A DNA stretch of 37,109 nt from Pseudomonadota bacterium (GTDB lineage Bacteria > Pseudomonadota > Gammaproteobacteria > Burkholderiales > Burkholderiaceae_C): assembly GCA_018240985.1 (NCBI GenBank), contig JAFEER010000090.1, positions 1-37,109 on the forward strand. Reading direction: 5' to 3'. Every line of letters starts with the position of its first letter. Within the stretch, counting starts at the first letter, position 1. Below the pieces are notes generated by a model. That model saw only the letters and a program-made list of their open reading frames with translations. It had not been told where the DNA came from and searched no databases. The position numbers and the translations under genes are program-made. Shown here in pieces: positions 31,898 through 37,109 of the stretch.

Positions 31898-33160
31898 CTA
31901 TTGCAGCGCGGCCTGCTTCCAGGCGCGCGCGGCGGCTTCGGCGTCGCCGCGCTGCTCGGCCAGGCCGGCCAGGTGGCGCCAGGCACTGGCGCGCAAGGGC
32001 GGGTCGGTTAGTTGCCCCGCCGCCTGGGTGAACAACTGCTGCGCCTTGCCCCACAGTTCGCGCTGCAGGCAGGCCGCGGCCGAGAGGTACAGCAGGCGCG
32101 CATTGCGCGGATCCGATTTCTGCGCCGATTCGATGCGCGCGAGCCAGCTGGCATCGATCCCTTCCAGGCTGGCCTGCAGCGCCTGCACCACCTTGAGCTG
32201 CTGCCTGTCGGGCAGCACGGCCATGCGCTCCCACACGGGTAGCAGCCAGGTGCGCACCTGGGCTGCTTCACCGCCCAGTTGCGCCAGGCGCTGCGCGGCA
32301 GCCACGGCGATCTCGGGCATGGCGCGTTCGGCACTCTCCAGGCCAAGCCAGATGCGCTGCAGCTGGGCCGAGTCGTGCGCGCCATTGATCAGCTCCATGG
32401 CCAGACCGCGCACGATGCTTTCTGCGGCTGCGGGCGAGAACGCATGGTGCTTGCCCAGCAGGCGTGCCGTCTCCAGTGCCTGCTCGGTCTGGTGTGCCAG
32501 GCGCGTCGCCTTGAGCCTGCCGCGCAGCGCCAGCGTGCGCCGCGCCGTGCCGGCTGACAGGGTGGCCAGCCGCTCCAGCGCAGTGTCGGCATCGCGCTCG
32601 TCCAGCGACCAGCGTGCTGCGCGCAGCTGTGCGCCTTCGCGCAGCTCCAGCATGGCGGCCGGTGCGCGATCGGGGATGTGATCCAGCGCCTGCTGCAGGT
32701 GCATCTCGCGCGTGCTGCGATCCTGCAGGGCGTGCGAGCTCTCGGCCGCCACCAGGTAGGCCAGCGTGCGCAGCTGGGTGCCGTGGGGCAGGTGGTGCTC
32801 GGCGTCATCGAGCGCCGTGGACTGGGCAATGGCCGATTCGGCCGCCTTGCGTGCGCGCAAAAAGCGCCCGGCCAGCATCTGCGACAGCGCATCCAGCAGC
32901 GCGCCGTGCATGGCGCGCTCCTTTTGCAGCAGGCGCCAGCGCCTGGCGCGCACGGGCATCTGCAGCAGCTTGGACAGGCCGCGCAGCGCCGCATACAGCA
33001 GGACGAAACCGCCCAGCAGCAACAGCACCACCATGTTCAGCGACAGATCCACGCGGTAGGGCGGCCAGAACACGGTGACCGTGCCCTGGTTGTTGCCCAC
33101 AAACAGCGCAACGGCAACGGCGACGCCGAACAGTCCCAGAAACCAGAGTGCTGCGCGCAT
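31898..33160 (-). CDS. hemY: HemY-family heme biosynthesis-associated protein
   Basis: 420 residues. Two N-terminal membrane segments (about residues 2-22 and 41-61) enclose VGNNQGTVTVFWPPYRVDLS, the HemY_N signature. The rest is TPR-like helices (AGLAEQRGDAEAAARAWKQA at the end), facing the cytoplasm or periplasm. This proteobacterial HemY is not the protoporphyrinogen oxidase of the same name; its role in heme synthesis is poorly defined. Last gene of hemC-D-X-Y, 24 bases after hemX. Confidence 0.92.
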   Translation of the reverse strand: MRAALWFLGLFGVAVAVALFVGNNQGTVTVFWPPYRVDLSLNMVVLLLLGGFVLLYAALRGLSKLLQMPVRARRWRLLQKERAMHGALLDALSQMLAGRFLRARKAAESAIAQSTALDDAEHHLPHGTQLRTLAYLVAAESSHALQDRSTREMHLQQALDHIPDRAPAAMLELREGAQLRAARWSLDERDADTALERLATLSAGTARRTLALRGRLKATRLAHQTEQALETARLLGKHHAFSPAAAESIVRGLAMELINGAHDSAQLQRIWLGLESAERAMPEIAVAAAQRLAQLGGEAAQVRTWLLPVWERMAVLPDRQQLKVVQALQASLEGIDASWLARIESAQKSDPRNARLLYLSAAACLQRELWGKAQQLFTQAAGQLTDPPLRASAWRHLAGLAEQRGDAEAAARAWKQAALQ

Positions 33161-33184
33161 GGTGGAGGCTACCTGTGCGGTGGT

Positions 33185-34270
33185 TCAGCGGCCGGCTGCG
33201 GCCGTGGCCAGGGCGGCGAAGCTGTCGTCGAGCTGTGGCAACTCGGTGGTCTTCATGTGCTCCTGCAGCTGTTGCAGGGCGGTGGCGGCGGACTGGGTAC
33301 GCCGCGATGCGGGGTCGAAGTATTTGTTCAAGGCGCTGGTGGCGGCGGCAATGTCGGCGCGGGCCGAGTCCATGCGCCGCGCCAGCAGGCCCATGCGGGC
33401 GTTGAGCAGCTTGAGCTTCAGGTTCTCGCGCAGGAAGAAGGCCTGGTCTGGCGCCAGCAGCATGGCATCGGCCTGATCCACGCGGCGCACGCGTACCAGG
33501 CCGCGGGTCTGGTCGAGCACGCCTTCCCAGGTGCGGCGCAGCGTGGTCTTCCATTGCGGTTCGTGGGCCGGTACGCTGGCCGGTTCGGCACTGGCGGATT
33601 CGCTCTCCGCCTGGCGGCGCATGGCGGAGGCCTGGGCCACGCTGCCTATCAGCGGCAGATCATCGACCTGGCGCACCAGGTCGTCGATGCGCACCAGCAG
33701 GCCGGCCGTGTCGGTGACCGAGGCATGGTCGAGCCGCTCCAGGTCATGGTTCAGGGCGCGCTGCACCGGCGCCAGGCGTGGCTGGGCGGCGCGCTCGATG
33801 CGCTGGCTGGCGCTCTTGACGGCCGCCACCAGCGGCTGCAGGCTGCCCGTGAGCTGGGCCTGCTGCTGGGCCAGGCGCAGGCCGGCGTCTATGTCCACCA
33901 CCAGGTTTTCGTCGCGCGAGCGCGACAGGCTCTGCATGAGTTCTTCCAGCTGGCTGCGCTGCAGCGCCACCTCGCCCACGCGGGTCTCGGTGACGGCCAG
34001 GCGCGCTGCGGTGTCGCGTGCCACATCCTGCGCTTGCTGGGCCATGGTGCGTGCCTCGACCGCCTGGGCGCCGGAGTCGGCCGTCTGGCGTGCCAGCTGC
34101 TCTTGAATGCTGGCCAGGCGCTGCCATAGCAGCACCGAGCTGACGAGCGCTGCGATGGCGATGATGCCCAGCGCATAGAGCGCAGCGCCGCCGCCGTGGC
34201 TGGCGGGGGGCGGTGTCCGTGCCGCTGGCGGCGTGGTATAGGACGGCTCGGGGGCGGTCTCAGTGCTCAT
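33185..34270 (-). CDS. hemX: HemX family protein
   Basis: 361 residues. A Pro/Thr-rich N-terminus, one membrane segment (about residues 30-48, LYALGIIAIAALVSSVLLWQ), then a coiled coil (RLASIQEQLARQ, VTETRVGEVALQRSQLEELM). The HemX domain carries WEGVLDQTRGLVRVRRVD and LFLREN-like FFLRENLKLKLLNARMGLLA. It was long annotated as uroporphyrin-III methyltransferase but has no SAM-binding domain. Overlaps hemD by 11 bases. Confidence 0.9.
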   Translation of the reverse strand: MSTETAPEPSYTTPPAARTPPPASHGGGAALYALGIIAIAALVSSVLLWQRLASIQEQLARQTADSGAQAVEARTMAQQAQDVARDTAARLAVTETRVGEVALQRSQLEELMQSLSRSRDENLVVDIDAGLRLAQQQAQLTGSLQPLVAAVKSASQRIERAAQPRLAPVQRALNHDLERLDHASVTDTAGLLVRIDDLVRQVDDLPLIGSVAQASAMRRQAESESASAEPASVPAHEPQWKTTLRRTWEGVLDQTRGLVRVRRVDQADAMLLAPDQAFFLRENLKLKLLNARMGLLARRMDSARADIAAATSALNKYFDPASRRTQSAATALQQLQEHMKTTELPQLDDSFAALATAAAGR

Positions 34271-35069
34271 GCAACCATTCTATCGACGCGGCCACCTCAT
34301 TGAATGCAGGGCGGCATTCCGTGACCTGGCCAAAGCCGGCCGCGCGTGCCGCCTGTGCAATGCGTGGATGCGTCACCAGGGCGCGCGCATCGCTCCAGTG
34401 CTGATCGGGCAGGGCCGTGGCCAGGTGGGCAATGGCCTCGGAGCTGCTCAGCAGCCAGATCGAGCCGTCGGTTGCCGCGCTGCGGGCCAGCGCCTGCTGC
34501 GCAGCATCCAGCCTGGGCGCGCCGCGCTCGTAGGCGGCGACAAAATCCACGGCGCCGCCGGCAGCCGCAATGCGCTGGGCCAGCCATTCGCGGCCATTGC
34601 CGCCATCGGCGCCCGGCGCGTTCGTGCCGCGCACGATGAGCACGCGCTGGCCTGGGACGATTTGCGGCGCCACCACCTGCCACAGCGCCTCGGAGTCGAA
34701 CTGCGCGGCGTCGGCCCGTGGCGCGTCGATGCGCTGCTCGGGGATGCCCGCCTGGCGCAGCGCCGCCACGGTGCCGGGGCCCGGCGCCCATACTCTTGTA
34801 TTGATAGCTTGTGGCGCTTTCTGGATAAGCGCCTGGGCCTGATTTGATTCAAAAAAATACTGAGCCGCATTGCCGCTCACGAACATCACGGCGCGGTAGC
34901 TGGCAAAACGCTCGCGCGCGCGCTGCAAGGCCGCGCGCAGCAGCGGGTCGCTCACTGCTGTGATGGCGATCAAGGGCAGCGCGCAGGCTGCTATGCCGCG
35001 CTCCTGCAGCCTGGCAACCCACTGGGCGGCCTCGCGCGCCGGGCGCGTGACGATGGCGCGCGCGGCCAT
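34260..35069 (-). CDS. hemD: Uroporphyrinogen-III synthase
   Basis: 269 residues; ATG 35069 follows the hemC stop by two bases, and the longer open frame is an antisense-like extension. It closes hydroxymethylbilane to uroporphyrinogen III with ring-D inversion. Typical parts: AIVTRPAREAAQWVARLQ, FVSGNAAQYFF, WAPGPGTVAALRQAG, LIVRGTNAPG, LLSSSEAIAHL. Between AQYFF and RVWAPGPGT is an extra segment ESNQAQALIQKAPQAINT that is encoded by a copy of a dispersed repeat (34801-34850). The frame is kept, so the protein is likely still active. Confidence 0.93.
   Translation of the reverse strand: MAARAIVTRPAREAAQWVARLQERGIAACALPLIAITAVSDPLLRAALQRARERFASYRAVMFVSGNAAQYFFESNQAQALIQKAPQAINTRVWAPGPGTVAALRQAGIPEQRIDAPRADAAQFDSEALWQVVAPQIVPGQRVLIVRGTNAPGADGGNGREWLAQRIAAAGGAVDFVAAYERGAPRLDAAQQALARSAATDGSIWLLSSSEAIAHLATALPDQHWSDARALVTHPRIAQAARAAGFGQVTECRPAFNEVAASIEWLHEH
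34801..34850. repeat. Dispersed repeat, copy 2, inside hemD
   Basis: TTGATAGCTTGTGGCGCTTT starts the copy; it shares order and spacing with the intergenic copy at 27401-27451 (TTGATAGCTT, GCGC stem halves, GCCT). Here it is translated in frame as part of HemD. Similarity is clear by eye though diverged. Confidence 0.7.
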
Positions 35070-35071
35070 GC

Positions 35072-36001
35072 TCAGCAGGCTGCCACGGCGCCGGCGGCGC
35101 GCAGCCTGGCAGCCACTTCCAGGCCCAGGGCGTCGGCCTGTGCCAGCGTCGCCACCGGGGCCGCACCCTCGGCGCGCACCAGGGGCAGGCGGCCGTCCAT
35201 GTCGCCCCAGGCGGCCTGCAGGCGCAGCTCGTCGCGGCTCCACTGGCCATGCGCGGCCAGCGGCATGGAGCAGCTGCCGCCCATGGCGCGGCTCACGGCG
35301 CGCTCGGCGGTCACCGTGAGCCAGGTGCGCTGGTGCGCCAGCGGCGCCAGGGCGTCGATCAAATCCTGGCGCTGGCTGCGGATCTCGATGCCCAAAGCGC
35401 CCTGGCCGGCCGCGGGCAGCATCTGGCCGGGCTCGAACACGCTGCGGATGCGCTCGTTCAGGCCCAGGCGCTTCAGGCCCGCGGCGGCGAGCACGATGGC
35501 GGCGTACTGGCCCTCGTCCAGCTTGCGCAGGCGCGTCTGCACGTTGCCGCGCAGCGGCTCTATCTTCAGATCCGGGCGCAGCGCCTGCAGCAGCACCTGG
35601 CGGCGCAGGCTCGACGTGCCCACCACGGCGCCTTCCGGCAGCTCGTCCAGCGTGGCGTAGCGCGGCGAGACGAAGGCGTCGCGCGGGTCTTCGCGCTCCA
35701 TCACGCAGGCCAGGGCAAAGCCCGCCGGCAGCTCCATCGGCACGTCCTTGAGCGAGTGCACGGCGATGTCGGCGCGGCCTTCTTCCAGCGCCACCTCCAG
35801 CTCCTTCACGAACAGGCCCTTGCCGCCGACCTTGGAGAGGGTGCGATCCAGAATCTGGTCGCCGCGCGTGGTCATGCCCAACAGGCTGACGCGGTGGCCG
35901 CGCGCGGTGAGCAGGGCCTGCACATGTTCGGCCTGCCAGATGGCAAGCTGGCTTTCGCGTGTGGCGATGACGATGGCGGGGAGGGCGCTGGCAGTGGTCA
36001 T
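35072..36001 (-). CDS. hemC: Hydroxymethylbilane synthase (porphobilinogen deaminase)
   Basis: 309 residues; ATG 36001 is the start, as the upstream 70-residue extension lies in the ppc leader. It joins four porphobilinogens into hydroxymethylbilane. [40 protein letters not shown] and [13 protein letters not shown] are family motifs. Cys244 in [12 protein letters not shown] binds the dipyrromethane cofactor. First gene of the minus-strand heme set; divergent from ppc across 103 bases that must hold both promoters. Confidence 0.96.
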   Translation of the reverse strand: MTTASALPAIVIATRESQLAIWQAEHVQALLTARGHRVSLLGMTTRGDQILDRTLSKVGGKGLFVKELEVALEEGRADIAVHSLKDVPMELPAGFALACVMEREDPRDAFVSPRYATLDELPEGAVVGTSSLRRQVLLQALRPDLKIEPLRGNVQTRLRKLDEGQYAAIVLAAAGLKRLGLNERIRSVFEPGQMLPAAGQGALGIEIRSQRQDLIDALAPLAHQRTWLTVTAERAVSRAMGGSCSMPLAAHGQWSRDELRLQAAWGDMDGRLPLVRAEGAAPVATLAQADALGLEVAARLRAAGAVAAC

Positions 36002-36104
36002 GGAAAGGCTGTCTTCATGGCCCCGCAGATACGGGTTTGGGGCAATCGATGATGCTAGCATGCTGCGCTGCAACACCCACAAGCGCATCAGGAGACACCC
36101 GCGC

Positions 36105-37109
36105 ATGACCACCGCCGCCCGCAAGACAGCCGCCGCCAGTACCGCCGCGCCCGCACGCAAGACCGACAAGGATCTGCCGCTGATCGAGGACATCCGCCTG
36201 CTCGGGCGCATCCTGGGCGACGTGATCCGCGAGCAGGAGGGCGAGGCCGCCTATGAGGTGGTGGAGCAGATCCGCCAGCTGTCGGTGGCCTTCAGGCGCG
36301 ATGCCGATCACGAGGCCGACCGGGCGCTGAAAAAACTGCTCAAGGGCCTGACGGGCGACCAGACGGTGAGCGTGATCCGCGCCTTCACCTATTTCAGCCA
36401 CCTGGCGAACCTGGCCGAGGATAGGCACCACATCCGCCGCCGTGCCGTGCACGAGCGCGCCGGCAGCAGCCAGGAGGGCAGCATCGAGGTGGCGCTGGCG
36501 CGCCTGCGCTGGGCCGGCATTGCGCCGAGCACCGTGGCGCAGACCCTGGCCACGAGCTATGTGGCGCCGGTGCTCACGGCCCACCCCACCGAGGTGCAGC
36601 GCAAGAGCATCCTGGATGCCGAGCGCGAGATCGCCCAGCTGCTCACCCAGCGCGACGACATCCAGGATCGGGCCCAGCTCTACAACAGTGCCAAGGACAC
36701 CCTCACCCCGCGCGAGCTGGCCGCCAACGAGGCGCAGCTGCGCGCCCGCGTGGCCCAGCTGTGGCAGACGCGGCTGCTGCGCTATTCCAAGCTCACCGTG
36801 GCGGACGAGATCGAGAACGCGCTGTCGTACTACGAATCCACCTTCCTGCAGCAGATCCCGCGCATCTATGCCGACCTGGAGCGCGAGTTGGGCGCGGATC
36901 AAAGCGTGGCCAGCTTCCTGCGCATGGGCCAGTGGATTGGCGGCGACCGCGACGGCAACCCCAATGTCAGCGCCGCCACCCTGGCGCTGGCGCTGCGCCG
37001 CCAGGCCGAGGTCGCCCTGCGCCACCACCTGACCGAGGTGCACCTGCTGGGCGCCGAGCTCTCGCTGTCGAGCAATCTGGTGCCGGTCTCGCCCGAGATG
37101 CGCGCGCTC
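36105..37109 (+). CDS. ppc: Phosphoenolpyruvate carboxylase, N-terminal part (3' end outside window)
   Basis: 335 codons are visible, open to the window end. ATG 36105 follows CAGGAG. It makes oxaloacetate from PEP and bicarbonate. The Ala/Lys-rich first 20 residues are variable; then [20 protein letters not shown], the catalytic-His motif [13 protein letters not shown] (about residue 159) and [12 protein letters not shown] (about residue 281) are classic PEPC. No frame break is seen in the visible part. Confidence 0.96.
   Translation, partial: MTTAARKTAAASTAAPARKTDKDLPLIEDIRLLGRILGDVIREQEGEAAYEVVEQIRQLSVAFRRDADHEADRALKKLLKGLTGDQTVSVIRAFTYFSHLANLAEDRHHIRRRAVHERAGSSQEGSIEVALARLRWAGIAPSTVAQTLATSYVAPVLTAHPTEVQRKSILDAEREIAQLLTQRDDIQDRAQLYNSAKDTLTPRELAANEAQLRARVAQLWQTRLLRYSKLTVADEIENALSYYESTFLQQIPRIYADLERELGADQSVASFLRMGQWIGGDRDGNPNVSAATLALALRRQAEVALRHHLTEVHLLGAELSLSSNLVPVSPEMRAL

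Overview
The window looks like a high-GC betaproteobacterial chromosome, most likely Comamonadaceae (Acidovorax / Alicycliphilus / Diaphorobacter-like). The evidence is the hemC-hemD-hemX-hemY block divergent from ppc, the cysM-Nudix-tusA block, the protein style, and a dispersed intergenic repeat that I recall from that family. Species cannot be fixed from the sequence alone. Region 1 (1-5541, all +) is a tightly packed run: the end of a chalcone-isomerase-like gene, an MFS permease, a DUF3833 lipoprotein, an SDR dehydrogenase, an NTF2-like protein, a glutathione S-transferase and a CPD photolyase. This gene company is typical of light / singlet-oxygen stress clusters in proteobacteria. Region 2 (5554-19186, all +) is a complete mating-pair-formation and coupling module of the Tn4371-ICE type: LysR regulator, EexN-type exclusion lipoprotein, TraG coupling protein, CopG-like protein, TrbB, C, D, E, J, a tiny ORF in the TrbK position, TrbL, F, G, I and DUF2274. 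Most genes overlap by ATGA, so it is one long operon. No integrase, relaxase, ParA/RepA or TraF is visible, so this is either the right part of a larger element extending left of the window (making Region 1 cargo) or a truncated remnant. Region 3 (19171-19747) is the most unusual part. A complete tRNA-Leu(CAA) on the minus strand is interrupted in its anticodon loop by a 232-nt group I intron with an Azoarcus-like core. Just beyond it lies the 5' half of a second, different tRNA-Leu(CAA), cut off in its anticodon loop. I interpret this as the right junction of an integrated element that broke the host tRNA-Leu and carries its own intron-protected replacement. Region 4 (19792-23150, +) holds housekeeping and small-metabolism genes: cysM, a Nudix hydrolase, tusA, a WYL-type regulator, a VOC protein and an EVE-domain protein. 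Region 5 (23290-31599, all -) reads, in transcription order, from a variant cbb3-type oxidase (CcoS-CcoN fusion, CcoO, monoheme cytochrome c), through a SCO copper chaperone and an unknown membrane protein, to valS and galU. A hairpin with a U-tract sits directly in front of the valS start, and a large palindromic repeat lies between valS and galU. Region 6 (31898-36001, -) is hemC-hemD-hemX-hemY, with a dispersed repeat translated in frame inside HemD. Region 7 (36105 to the end, +) is the 5' part of ppc, divergent from hemC.
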